This document shows, in pieces, positions 13,378 to 21,170 of a stretch of DNA of 23,902 nt (its first letter is position 1; the number at the start of each line of letters is the position of its first letter). Both the position numbers and the translations under genes were made by a program. The notes beneath the pieces were generated by a model. That model was given only the letters and a program-made list of their open reading frames with translations. It was not told the DNA's origin and did not search any database. Location of the stretch: the NCBI GenBank assembly GCA_038213835.1, contig JBBQSN010000040.1, positions 1 to 23,902 of the forward strand, in the 5' to 3' direction. This DNA comes from JBBQSN01 sp038213835. Lineage in GTDB: Bacteria > Actinomycetota > Actinomycetes > Actinomycetales > CAWJMD01.

Positions 13378-14766
13378 TCAGGCCCGCCGAGGCCGGGCCA
13401 CCCACGTCACGACCACCCCGGACGCGAGCACCGCGAGGGCCAGACCGGGGGTCACGGTGAGGGTGAGGAACACCCGGTCGCGCCCACCGACCAGGTCGAC
13501 ACCCGTGATCGACACCATCATCACACCGACGACCGTGACGAACGCGCCGACGCCGGCCAACGCTCCCGTCCAGGACCTGTTCTCCGCGAACGGCTCTCGC
13601 GATGTGGATCGCGGTGCGTCGAACCGTCGGGTCAGCAGCACCAGGACCACGGTCGGCACCACGAGCACCGCCACCCAGAGCGGCCGGGTCAGCCACCAGC
13701 CCGTCGTCCCGGGCTCGGGCAGGTCGATCCCCGCCAGCCGGACGCCGAGCATCACCATCATCAGCGCGGTGAGGTGCCACAGGAAGGCCGACATCGCCAT
13801 CGCGCCGGCCACCACCACGGCCTGCCAGACCCGCTGGCGCGCAAGGACCTTCGCCATCGGCCCCCGTAGCAGGACGGCGGCTCCGCAGATCGCGATCCCC
13901 TGGCAGAGCAGCGCAACGGTGGGAGGCGCCATGTTCGAGATCGCCTCGCCGGGGACACCCACCATGCTGACCGGGTACGGCCCGAAGGTCACGGCCACGA
14001 CCAGCCCGAGCGAGCCGTGGGCCACCATCGTCCAGGCCACGCGAGGGGTGAGGAGACCGTCCTTCCAGCAGTACCCGAGCTGGTGGAGGGCGAGCCACAC
14101 CAGTGCGAAGTTCAGCGTCCCGACGAGGGTCTGGTCGGTCCAGAAGCGCACCAGGTCGACCACGCAGGCACCGGCCACGAGCACGGCCACGGCCACGGCC
14201 GGCGAGCGCCGGTGCCAGGCGTGCATCGCGGGTGCCAGCGCGGCGACACCGAGGTAGACGCCGACGAACCAGAGCAGCTGGGTCGACAGCGACAGCACCG
14301 CGGTCACCAGGTCGCCCGACGGTCCGGACGCCAGACCGGTCACGTGCGCCAGCACCGCGAGCAGCACCCAGACCGTGAGGAACGCCAGTGTCGGGCGCAG
14401 CAGCCGACCGGCACGTCCCCGGACGAAGGCGGCGTACCGACCTCGCGCGGTCCCGCCGATCGGCGCCGCGGATGCCAGCGCGTGCGCGTGGGCCACGCCG
14501 CCGACGAGGAAGAACAGCGGCATCACCTGCAGCACCCAGGTCGCCGGCTGCAGCGCCGGGATCCTGGCCAGCACGTTGGTGACCTCGCCCTGCGGCGTGA
14601 GCGCCCCCATCAGCCAGTGCCCGAGGACCACGACGAGCAGCGAGCCCACCCGCAGCGCGTCGACCCAGCGGTCACGTGAGCCGGGGGTGGCGGCCGCCAC
14701 GGCGAAGGCGGACCGGGACGGGGCAGCAGGCGGAGCCGGCGCGGCGGGCACGGTGGTCTGCGTCAT
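13378..14766 (-). CDS. Acyltransferase-3 family integral membrane protein
   Basis: 462 residues from ATG 14766, with a CACGCT hexamer 6 nt upstream. A Pro/Ala-rich cytoplasmic N-terminus is followed by about ten to twelve hydrophobic segments. The family signature R-x10-H is present as Arg39 to His50 (ALRVGSLLVVVLGHW), and VMPLFFLVGG follows as in other acyltransferase-3 proteins. Such enzymes move acyl groups from the cytoplasm to sugars, peptidoglycan or lipids at the membrane. It is divergent from the crtA-like gene, so acylation of a glycosylated carotenoid is a possible job, but only by location. A role unrelated to pigments is equally possible. Confidence 0.88.
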   Translation of the reverse strand: MTQTTVPAAPAPPAAPSRSAFAVAAATPGSRDRWVDALRVGSLLVVVLGHWLMGALTPQGEVTNVLARIPALQPATWVLQVMPLFFLVGGVAHAHALASAAPIGGTARGRYAAFVRGRAGRLLRPTLAFLTVWVLLAVLAHVTGLASGPSGDLVTAVLSLSTQLLWFVGVYLGVAALAPAMHAWHRRSPAVAVAVLVAGACVVDLVRFWTDQTLVGTLNFALVWLALHQLGYCWKDGLLTPRVAWTMVAHGSLGLVVAVTFGPYPVSMVGVPGEAISNMAPPTVALLCQGIAICGAAVLLRGPMAKVLARQRVWQAVVVAGAMAMSAFLWHLTALMMVMLGVRLAGIDLPEPGTTGWWLTRPLWVAVLVVPTVVLVLLTRRFDAPRSTSREPFAENRSWTGALAGVGAFVTVVGVMMVSITGVDLVGGRDRVFLTLTVTPGLALAVLASGVVVTWVARPRRA

Positions 14767-14772
14767 GCCGCC

Positions 14773-14840
14773 AGCGTGTCGCCGGTACCCGCCCGGTCGT
14801 GCCCGGCCGGGTACTCAGGTGCCGTCGGACGGGTACTCAG
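14773..14840. promoter_or_regulatory. Divergent control region with inverted and direct repeats
   Basis: CACGCT (14778-14773, minus) is the leaderless -10 of the acyltransferase gene. Upstream lie GTACCCGCCCGG (14785-14796) and CCGGCCGGGTAC (14803-14814), inverted arms with one mismatch. CGGGTACTCAG occurs at 14808 and again at 14830, a 22-bp period that places both copies on the same DNA face. This looks like a regulator site between the acyltransferase and crtA-like genes. Confidence 0.5.
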
Positions 14841-14920
14841 ATCGACCCGGGGACCCGCGTGGGGACCCCGACGCGCTCCCCCGCGACGCGCGGTGCCCCT
14901 CCTCGTGCGAAGGTCGCCCC

Positions 14921-15670
14921 GTGAGCCCCACCCCGGCACCGGACGGTGTCCCGACCGTCCTGCTGCACGTCTGGCGTGTGCGCTCCCCCGGTCGGGCCCT
15001 GCTGCGGATGGGGCTGGACCAGGTGCACCTGCGCCGCAGCGGTGCCACCTTCTGGCAGCTGCTCGGCACGGCGGGTGCCGGCTTCGGCCTGCGTGACGCC
15101 GACCTGCACCGCTGGGCGCTGCTCACCTGCTGGCCGTCCAGGGAGCAGGCGGCCCGGGCCGACGACCTCGTCACGGTCCGACGCTGGGAGCAGCTCGCCG
15201 TCGAGAGCGCGCGGCTCGAGCTGCGTCCCGTCGGCACCCGCGGACGCTGGGCCGGGGCAGCCCCGTTCGGTCCCGACACCGAGCCGCCCGCGCCCGGTGC
15301 CGTCGTCGGCCCGGTCGCGGCGATCACGCGAGCGAGGCTGGGACGCCGGGCCTCCCGCGACTTCCGTGCCTCGGTCGCCCCGGTGGCCGGCGAGCTGGCC
15401 GCGGCACGTGGCCTGCGGTTCACGATGGGCATCGGCGAGCGCCCGACGGGGCTGCTCGGCACCTTCTCGGTCTGGGAGGGCGACGACGCGCTGCGCCGGT
15501 TCGCCCACCACGCGCCCGCCCACGTCGCGGTGGCCCGGCAGAGCCGCCGGAACGAGTGGTTCGCCGAGGAGCTGTTCTCCCGGTTCGCCGTCGTCGAGGC
15601 CCGCGGGACGCTCGCAGGACGCCCGGCCGCGAACTTCGCCAGCCCGGCCACCGACAGGCCCTCCCGGTAG
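14921..15670 (+). CDS. crtA: CrtA-family (spheroidene monooxygenase-like) protein
   Basis: 249 residues from GTG 14921; GAAGG upstream can serve either as a ribosome site or as part of a GAAGGT -10 for a leaderless start. From memory of purple-bacterial CrtA, matching blocks run in order: GATFWQLLGTAGAGFGL (ATFW..G...G.GF), a Trp-anchored strand WALLTCWPS, the VxSxxLxLxPxxxxGxWxGxxPF stretch, GPVAAITRARL, and FTMGIGERPTGLLGTFSVWEG leading to NEWFAEELFSRFAVV. CrtA inserts oxygen at C-2 of hydroxylated acyclic carotenoids, giving 2-keto products. Its presence close to cruF, a glycosyltransferase and a CrtI-type desaturase supports a carotenoid substrate. The long Ala/Pro-rich tail of Rhodobacter CrtA is absent. 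Confidence 0.82.
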   Translation: MSPTPAPDGVPTVLLHVWRVRSPGRALLRMGLDQVHLRRSGATFWQLLGTAGAGFGLRDADLHRWALLTCWPSREQAARADDLVTVRRWEQLAVESARLELRPVGTRGRWAGAAPFGPDTEPPAPGAVVGPVAAITRARLGRRASRDFRASVAPVAGELAAARGLRFTMGIGERPTGLLGTFSVWEGDDALRRFAHHAPAHVAVARQSRRNEWFAEELFSRFAVVEARGTLAGRPAANFASPATDRPSR

Positions 15671-15700
15671 GCTGACCGTGACGCCCGCGCGCAGCGGGCG
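15668..15700 (+). promoter_or_regulatory. Promoter and leader hairpin of the DUF4126 gene
   Basis: A TAGGCT hexamer (15668-15673) overlaps the crtA stop codon TAG. It is followed by the hairpin CGCCCGC-GCGCA-GCGGGCG (15682-15700), then GAGAGGGGG before GTG 15719. Unlike most neighbours this gene keeps a leader with a ribosome site. The hexamer may be coincidental. Confidence 0.4.
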
Positions 15701-15718
15701 CCGGCGAGAGGGGGCGCA

Positions 15719-16324
15719 GTGGAACTGGTGCCGTGGGTGTTCACGTCCGGCTGGGCCAGCGGGATCAACGCGTACCTGGTGGTGCTCATCCTGGGCGGCG
15801 CCGACAGGATCTTCGCCCTCGAGCAGGTGCCCGACGCCCTCCAGCGCACCGACGTCCTGGTCGTGGCGGGCGTGCTGTTCCTCGTCGACATGGTCGCCGA
15901 CAAGGTGCCGTACGTCGACAGCACGTGGGACGCCGTCCACACCGCGATCAGACCCGCGATCGGGGCCGCCCTGGGTGCGCTCCTCGCGGGTGACGCCAGC
16001 TCGGTCGAGCAGGCGATCGCCGCCACGGCCGGCGGCGTCACCGCGCTGGCCAGCCACGCCGTCAAGGCGGGCCTTCGCGCCGCCGTCAACACCTCCCCTG
16101 AGCCCGCGAGCAACGTCGCTGTGTCGGTCGGCGAGGACGCCGCCGTCGCGTCCGTCGTGTCCCTCGCGATCCTCGCGCCGTGGGTCGCAGCCGGCATCGC
16201 CGCGATCCTGCTGTTCGTCGGGATGACCGTCGTGATCGTGCTGCTGCGCCGGATCCTGTCCTGGCGACGGAACCGGCGGGAGCGGGAGACCGGGCGCCAG
16301 CAGGCCGGCGTCGGCCGGGCATGA
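15719..16324 (+). CDS. DUF4126 family membrane protein
   Basis: 201 residues from GTG 15719 with a purine-rich GAGAGGGGG about 5 nt upstream. The pattern is that of DUF4126: FTSGWASGINAYLVVLILGGADR, VLFLVDMVADKVPYVDSTWDAVHTAIRPAIGA, HAVKAGLRAAVNTSPEPASNVAVSVGEDAAV, and a final hydrophobic hairpin (VSLAILAPWVAAGIAAILLFVGMTVVIVLL) followed by a strongly basic cytoplasmic tail. Four to five membrane segments are expected. Function is unknown. Its stop overlaps the next start as ATGA (16321-16324), so it is translationally coupled to the peptidase gene. Confidence 0.88.
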   Translation: MELVPWVFTSGWASGINAYLVVLILGGADRIFALEQVPDALQRTDVLVVAGVLFLVDMVADKVPYVDSTWDAVHTAIRPAIGAALGALLAGDASSVEQAIAATAGGVTALASHAVKAGLRAAVNTSPEPASNVAVSVGEDAAVASVVSLAILAPWVAAGIAAILLFVGMTVVIVLLRRILSWRRNRRERETGRQQAGVGRA

Positions 16325-17586
16325 CGACCCTCACCACCGTCCCGCTGCCGCTGCGCGAGCAGGCCGCGATCCGCGACCGCTGGCTGTCCACCCGGCTGCG
16401 GACGCTGCTCCCCGGCCTGATGGACCGCGCCGGTGTCGACGCCTGGGTGGTGGTCGGCCGGGAGTACAACGAGGACCCCGTCCTGGCGAGCCTGCTGCCC
16501 GCCGAGTGGCTGTCGGCGCGCCGCCGCACCGTGCTGGCCTTCCGGCGCACCGCCGACGGCCTGGAGGGCCGCTGCCTGACCCGGTACCCGGTGGGTGAGT
16601 ACGTCCCCGCCTGGGACGCCGACGCCGGGTCGCAGCACGAGGCGCTGCGCGCGCTCCTGGACGGGTGGGACCCGCAGCGGATCGGGGTCGACCTGTCGGA
16701 GACCACGGCCCTGGCCGACGGGATGTCGGCCACCGAGCACCGCCTCCTCGTGGAGTCGCTCGGACCGCTCGCCGATCGGCTGGTGCCCGCCGAGCGGCTC
16801 GCCGTCGGGTGGCTGGAGACCCGGCTGCCCGAGGAGATCGAGGCGGCGCACGCCCTGAACCGGCTGGCGCACCAGGTGATCGGCGAGGCCTTCTCGCGCG
16901 AGGTCGTCTCCCCCGGCACCACCACGGCCACCGACGTCGCGTGGTGGATCCGCCAGCGCTTCCACGACCTCGGCGTCGAACCGTGGTTCCAGCCCTCGGT
17001 GCTGGCCCAGCGTGCCGGCGCCCCGTTGTTCGACCAGCGCGGCCTGCCCTCCGGCGGGGTGCCCGGCGACGCGCCGATCGAGCCCGGCGACCTGCTGCAC
17101 TGCGACGTCGGCCTGCTCAGCCTGGGCCTGCACACCGACACCCAGCGCAACGCCTACGTGCTGCGCGCGGGTGAGACCGCCGCCCCCGCCGGCCTGGTCG
17201 CCTCCCTGCGCGAGGGCAACCGGATGCAGGACGTCACCGCTGCCGCCTTCACGGTCGGCCGCACCGGCAACGACGTGCTCGCCGCCGCACGCGCCGCGGC
17301 GGCCGGGGCCGGCCTCGACGGCGACGTCTACTCCCACCCCGTCGGGTACCACGGCCACGCCGCCGGACCCACGATCGGCCTGTGGGACCAGCAGGACGGC
17401 GTTCCGGGCGCGGGCGACCTCGTCCTGCACGACGACACCGTCTACGCGCTCGAGCTGTGCGTGCGGACCCGCGTGCCGGAGTGGGACGGCCAGGTGGTGC
17501 GGTTGGCGCTGGAGCAGGGCATCGCGCTCACCGGTGGCGAGGTGGTCTACCTCGACGCACGACAGACCGAGCTGATCCTGCTCTGA
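16321..17586 (+). CDS. M24-family (Xaa-Pro aminopeptidase-like) metallopeptidase
   Basis: 421 residues from ATG 16321, in the ATGA overlap with the previous stop. A creatinase-like N-terminal domain (residues 1-170) precedes the pita-bread fold. Metal ligands are visible in part: the two Asp 11 residues apart in LLHCDVGLLSLGLHTDTQRN, the His in SHPVGYHGHAAGP and the Glu in YALELCV; the last Glu is less clear, perhaps in RLALEQGIALTGGE. M24 enzymes release N-terminal residues before proline, but relatives have other activities, so the substrate is open. No signal peptide is seen, so it is cytoplasmic. It has no evident link to the carotenoid genes on either side. Confidence 0.85.
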   Translation: MTTLTTVPLPLREQAAIRDRWLSTRLRTLLPGLMDRAGVDAWVVVGREYNEDPVLASLLPAEWLSARRRTVLAFRRTADGLEGRCLTRYPVGEYVPAWDADAGSQHEALRALLDGWDPQRIGVDLSETTALADGMSATEHRLLVESLGPLADRLVPAERLAVGWLETRLPEEIEAAHALNRLAHQVIGEAFSREVVSPGTTTATDVAWWIRQRFHDLGVEPWFQPSVLAQRAGAPLFDQRGLPSGGVPGDAPIEPGDLLHCDVGLLSLGLHTDTQRNAYVLRAGETAAPAGLVASLREGNRMQDVTAAAFTVGRTGNDVLAAARAAAAGAGLDGDVYSHPVGYHGHAAGPTIGLWDQQDGVPGAGDLVLHDDTVYALELCVRTRVPEWDGQVVRLALEQGIALTGGEVVYLDARQTELILL

Positions 17587-17607
17587 GCGTCCACCGGCTC
17601 GGGTGCG

Positions 17608-17677
17608 GCGTCCCCGGGACCTGGGGCGACGCGGCGACGACCCGGTCGCGCCGCGCACCCACCACCCGGCGCGACCG
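17608..17677. terminator. Two hairpins between the peptidase gene and cruF
   Basis: GCGTCCCC / GGGGCGACGC (17608-17632) can pair with one bulge. Further on, CGGTCGCGCCG (17643-17653) and CGGCGCGACCG (17667-17677) are perfect 11-bp arms with a 13-nt loop. Neither is followed by a T-tract. They may end the peptidase transcript; the second also reaches the -35 region of cruF and could be an operator. Confidence 0.4.
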
Positions 17678-17689
17678 CAGGTGCGCACC

Positions 17690-17695
17690 TAGACT
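17690..17695 (+). promoter_or_regulatory. Leaderless -10 of the carotenoid operon
   Basis: TAGACT stands 7 nt before GTG 17703 with no ribosome site between them. It is the only promoter-like element seen for the coupled cruF - glycosyltransferase - desaturase genes. Confidence 0.55.
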
Positions 17696-17702
17696 CGGTG
17701 GC

Positions 17703-18509
17703 GTGACCAGCCACGCCGCGGTGCGTCTCGACGCCGGCGGGTCGGCCGTCCGGCACCTCCCTCTCGCACTGGCCGCCGCGGTCGTCCTGGTGCAGATCCC
17801 CTACCCCCTGCTGGACGGCGAGCCGCTGCGCCTGCTGACGGTTGCGACGGTGCTCGTCGCCACCACGGCCTCGCTCGCGCACGCAGCCGTCGTGCACGGC
17901 CTGCGCACGGCCGTCGCCGTGCTGGGCACGGTGGGCGGGACGACCCTGGTCCTGGAGGCCGTCGGGGTGCGGACCGGGTACCCGTTCGGCGAGTACGCCT
18001 ACGCCGGGACGCTCGGGCCGCAGCTGCTCGGCGTGCCGCTGATCGTCCCGCTGGCCTGGACGATGCTGGCCTACCCGCTGCTGCTGGCCGCCCGCATCAC
18101 CTGCGACCCCCGTCCCCGCCTGGTCATCCCCGCCACCGCCGGTGCGCTGGCGGCATGGGACCTCTATCTCGACCCGCAGATGGTCGACGCCGGCCACTGG
18201 ACCTGGGCCTTCCCCGACCCGCACCTGCCGGGCATGGACGGCATCCCCGTCACGAACCTGGCCGGCTGGCTGCTCGGCGGCCTCGTGGTGGCGGCGCTGC
18301 TCGACCGCGTGGTACCGCGCGCCGGCAGCACCCGCCTCGACCCCGGACCCGCGCTGCTGCTCGGCTGGACCTGGCTCGGCTCCGCCCTGGCTCTGGCCGT
18401 CTGGCTCGGACGTCCGGGTGCCGCCGCCTGGGGGCTGGTCGCGATGGCCCCCGTCGTGGCGCCCGCCCTGCTGCGCACGCTGCGACCGGGCCACGGGACG
18501 GGTCCGTGA
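17703..18509 (+). CDS. cruF: CruF-type carotenoid 1',2'-hydratase
   Basis: 268 residues from GTG 17703 (leaderless pattern); an open frame continues upstream but enters the hairpin region. About eight hydrophobic segments are visible. The DUF422/CruF blocks are GYPFGEYAYAGTLGPQLLGVPLIVPLAW, AAWDLYLDPQMVDAGHWTW and GIPVTNLAGWLLGG, containing the conserved acidic and aromatic residues of the family. CruF adds water to the terminal psi-end double bond of acyclic or monocyclic carotenoids, giving a tertiary C-1' hydroxyl; in cyanobacteria it works in myxoxanthophyll synthesis and in haloarchaea in bacterioruberin synthesis. It is membrane embedded. The stop overlaps the next GTG as GTGA, so the glycosyltransferase is coupled to it. 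Confidence 0.88.
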   Translation: MTSHAAVRLDAGGSAVRHLPLALAAAVVLVQIPYPLLDGEPLRLLTVATVLVATTASLAHAAVVHGLRTAVAVLGTVGGTTLVLEAVGVRTGYPFGEYAYAGTLGPQLLGVPLIVPLAWTMLAYPLLLAARITCDPRPRLVIPATAGALAAWDLYLDPQMVDAGHWTWAFPDPHLPGMDGIPVTNLAGWLLGGLVVAALLDRVVPRAGSTRLDPGPALLLGWTWLGSALALAVWLGRPGAAAWGLVAMAPVVAPALLRTLRPGHGTGP

Positions 18510-18547
18510 CGCGCACCTCCGTGACGCGCACCTCCGTGACGCGCACC
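18506..18547. repeat. 15-bp repeat holding three alternative GTG starts
   Basis: GTGACGCGCACCTCC is repeated at 18506 and 18521 and partly at 18536. Each copy supplies an in-frame GTG start for the glycosyltransferase and encodes VTRTS. The first GTG overlaps the cruF stop. Confidence 0.9.
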
Positions 18548-19654
18548 GCGCGGGTGGTGCAGGCGGCAGCCGTCGCGGCCGCGGCGGTCTCGGCCCACTC
18601 GGTCCTGAACCTGGCACTGCTACGTCGCCCCGACCCGCGTCCCCCGGCGGTGCACGAGCGGGTCAGCGTGCTGGTGCCGGCCCGCGACGAGCAGGACTGC
18701 GTCGGGCTGCTGCTGTGCGACCTGCGCGACCAGAGCGGCCTGGACGACGTCGAGGTGCTGGTGCTGGACGACGCCAGCACCGACGGCACCCGCACCGTCC
18801 TGGACGCGGCAGCCGACGCCGACCCGCGGGTGCGGGTGCTGTCCGGCGTCGGGCCCCCGCCGGGCTGGCTCGGCAAGGCCGCCGCCTGCCAGCGCCTCGC
18901 CGACGAGGCCACCGGGACGGTCCTCGTTCTCGTCGACGCCGACGTACGGCTCGCACCGCACGCGGTGGCCGCCACCGTCGACCTGCTGCGCCGTCACCAC
19001 CTCGACCTCGTCAGCCCCTACCCCCGGCAGCTGGCCCTCACGTGGCCGGAACGGCTGGTGCAGCCGTTGCTGCAGTGGTCGTGGGCGAGCCTGCTCCCGC
19101 TGCGGCTGGCCGAGCGCACGCCGCGTCCGTCGCTGAGCGCCGCCAACGGCCAGCTGATGGCGGTCGACGCCGAGGCCTACCTGCGGGCCGGCGGGCACGC
19201 CGCCGTCCGGGACGAGGTCCTCGACGACGTCGCCCTGGTCCGCCGGGTCAAGGCGACGGGGGGTCGCGGCGGGGTCGCCGACGGCACCACGCTCGCCACC
19301 TGCCGCATGTACGACGGTGTCGAGGACCTCGCCGAGGGCTGGGGGAAGTCGCTGTGGTCGGCCACCGGCTCACCGTTCGGGGCCGCTGCGCTCGTGGGGC
19401 TGGCCGGCGCCGTCTACGTGCTCCCCGTGGTTGCCGGGCTGCGCGGGTCGCGATGGGGCGCAGCCGGTTACGCTGCGGCGGTGGTCGGCAGGGCGGTGGT
19501 CGCCCGGCGCACGGGCGGACGGGTCGCCGACGCCTGGACCCACCCCGCGTCCGTGCTCGCGTGGTCCGTCCTGGTCGGGCGCTCGTGGCGCGGCCGGAAC
19601 GCGGGCACGCTGGCCTGGAAGGGTCGCCAGCTCCCCGACGGGAGGGCCGGCTGA
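18506..19654 (+). CDS. Family 2 glycosyltransferase, CruG/CrtQ-like
   Basis: 382 residues if GTG 18506 is used; starts at 18521 or 18536 would remove five or ten residues. One N-terminal hydrophobic helix (about 17-39) is followed by the GT-A domain: VSVLVPARDEQDC, LVLDDASTDGT (about 90-98), GWLGKAAAC, the metal-binding LVLVDADV, SLSAANGQLMAVDAEAY and the catalytic-base region VLDDVALVRRVKATGG, then GWGKSLW and C-terminal hydrophobic segments. The order cruF-glycosyltransferase matches cyanobacterial cruF-cruG, where CruG glycosylates a carotenoid 2'-hydroxyl. CrtQ and CruC are related carotenoid glycosyltransferases, so the acceptor position is not certain. Its stop overlaps the desaturase start as TGATG. 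Confidence 0.85.
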   Translation: MTRTSVTRTSVTRTARVVQAAAVAAAAVSAHSVLNLALLRRPDPRPPAVHERVSVLVPARDEQDCVGLLLCDLRDQSGLDDVEVLVLDDASTDGTRTVLDAAADADPRVRVLSGVGPPPGWLGKAAACQRLADEATGTVLVLVDADVRLAPHAVAATVDLLRRHHLDLVSPYPRQLALTWPERLVQPLLQWSWASLLPLRLAERTPRPSLSAANGQLMAVDAEAYLRAGGHAAVRDEVLDDVALVRRVKATGGRGGVADGTTLATCRMYDGVEDLAEGWGKSLWSATGSPFGAAALVGLAGAVYVLPVVAGLRGSRWGAAGYAAAVVGRAVVARRTGGRVADAWTHPASVLAWSVLVGRSWRGRNAGTLAWKGRQLPDGRAG

Positions 19655-21168
19655 TGGCCCGCGTCGTCGTCGTCGGTGGCGGGATGGCCGGCCTGGCCAG
19701 CGCCGTGCGGCTGCGCGCCGCGAAGCACGACGTCGTGGTGCTCGAGCGGTCAGAGGTCGTGGGCGGCAAGGCCGCACGGCTGGAGCTCGACGGGTTCGGC
19801 TGGGACCTCGGCCCCACCCTGCTCACGCTACCCGCCGTCTACCGCGACCTGTTCGCCACCACCGGGCCGGCGCTCGAGGAGTGCCTCGACCTCTCCCCCG
19901 TCGAACCGGTGTGCCGCTACACGTTCGCCGACGGCACCCGCCTCGACATGCCGAACGCCTCGCGGGCCCGGATCGGGTCGGCGCTGGACGACGCCCTCGG
20001 AACCGGCGCGGGCGAGCAGTGGCTGGCGCTGCTCGCCCACGGCGGCGAGATCTGGCAGGCGACCAGGGACAGCTTCCTCACGACGCCGCTGCGGGGACTG
20101 CGGGCGGTCCCGTCGCTCGCCCGCGGACGCGGAGCGCTGCGGACGGTCTCACCGCACCGGTCGCTGCGCGGGCTCGGTGCGCGGTACCTGCGCGAGCCGC
20201 GCCTGCGCACCCTGCTCGACCGCTATGCCACCTACTCCGGCTCGGACCCTCGACGGGCACCGGCGGCGCTGGCGGCCGTCCCGTTCGTCGAGCAGGCCTT
20301 CGGCGCCTGGACCGTCGCGGGTGGCATGCACCGGCTCGCACTCGAGACCGCCCGTCGGGCGACGCTTCTCGGCGTGGAGCTGCGCACGTCGTCCGAGGTC
20401 TCCGAGATCGCGGTCGAGGGTGGCCGGGTCACCGGCGCCCGCCTCGCCGACGGTTCCCTGGTGCCGGCCGACGTCGTCGTGTCCGCCCTCGACGCCCATG
20501 TGCTCTACCGCGACCTGCTCCCCGGCGGGCGGTCCGCCCGCGACCTCGCCGCCGTCCGTCGCCAGCCCCCCTCGTCGTCCGGCTACCTGCTGCTGCTCGG
20601 CCTGCGGGGCCGCACCCCCGGGATCGACCGGCACAACGTCCTGTTCGGGCCCGATTACGACGCCGAGTTCGACGCCCTGTTCGGGACCGGCACCCACCAC
20701 GACCGCCCACGGCCCGTCGCGGACCCCACGCTCTACCTGCACCGCGACCCGGCCGGCAGCACCGGCGACGGTGACGACGCGCGCGAGGCCGTGAGTGTCC
20801 TGGTCAACGCCCCGCCCCACCTGCCGGACCGACCGGGCCGCGGGATCGACTGGGACGCAGCAGGTCTGGCCGCCGCCTACGCCGACCGCATCCTCGCTGT
20901 CCTGGCCGGGCGTGGTGTCGACGTCCGCGACCGGGTGCTGACCTGCAGCTGGCAGACGCCGGCCGACCTCGCTCGCCGCACCGGTGACGTCGGCGGCTCG
21001 ATCTACGGCACCGCCACGCACGGCGGCCTGGGCCCGTTGCGGCGCCCGGCCAACGCCTCCTCGGTCAAGGGCCTGTTCCTCGTCGGCGGGTCGACGCACC
21101 CCGGTGGCGGGCTGCCGATGGTGGGGCTGTCCGCCGAGGTCGTGGCCGGGCTCGTCGGTCCCGCCTGA
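19654..21168 (+). CDS. CrtI/CrtD-family carotenoid desaturase (FAD-dependent)
   Basis: 504 residues from ATG 19654, with GGGAGG upstream and TGATG overlap with the glycosyltransferase. The N-terminal dinucleotide fold is VVVVGGGMAGLASAVRL (Gly8-x-Gly10-x-x-Gly13) followed by VVVLERSEVVGGKA and GFGWDLGPTLLTLP, all standard for CrtI-type proteins. YATYSGSDPRRAPA and the C-terminal GLFLVGGSTHPGGGLPMVGLSAEVV complete the pattern. The family includes phytoene desaturase (CrtI), 1-hydroxycarotenoid 3,4-desaturase (CrtD) and carotenoid oxidases. The link to cruF and a CruG-like gene, plus HPGGGLPM, favours CrtD, acting on the hydrated end. No crtB lies nearby, which also argues against a primary phytoene desaturase. 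It converges with the next gene, 2 bp apart. Confidence 0.85.
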   Translation: MARVVVVGGGMAGLASAVRLRAAKHDVVVLERSEVVGGKAARLELDGFGWDLGPTLLTLPAVYRDLFATTGPALEECLDLSPVEPVCRYTFADGTRLDMPNASRARIGSALDDALGTGAGEQWLALLAHGGEIWQATRDSFLTTPLRGLRAVPSLARGRGALRTVSPHRSLRGLGARYLREPRLRTLLDRYATYSGSDPRRAPAALAAVPFVEQAFGAWTVAGGMHRLALETARRATLLGVELRTSSEVSEIAVEGGRVTGARLADGSLVPADVVVSALDAHVLYRDLLPGGRSARDLAAVRRQPPSSSGYLLLLGLRGRTPGIDRHNVLFGPDYDAEFDALFGTGTHHDRPRPVADPTLYLHRDPAGSTGDGDDAREAVSVLVNAPPHLPDRPGRGIDWDAAGLAAAYADRILAVLAGRGVDVRDRVLTCSWQTPADLARRTGDVGGSIYGTATHGGLGPLRRPANASSVKGLFLVGGSTHPGGGLPMVGLSAEVVAGLVGPA

Positions 21169-21170
21169 GG

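Noticed and set aside
14815..17688. Long minus-strand open frame opposite crtA, DUF4126 and the peptidase
   Set aside because: It opposes genes with clear family motifs and its translation is low complexity.
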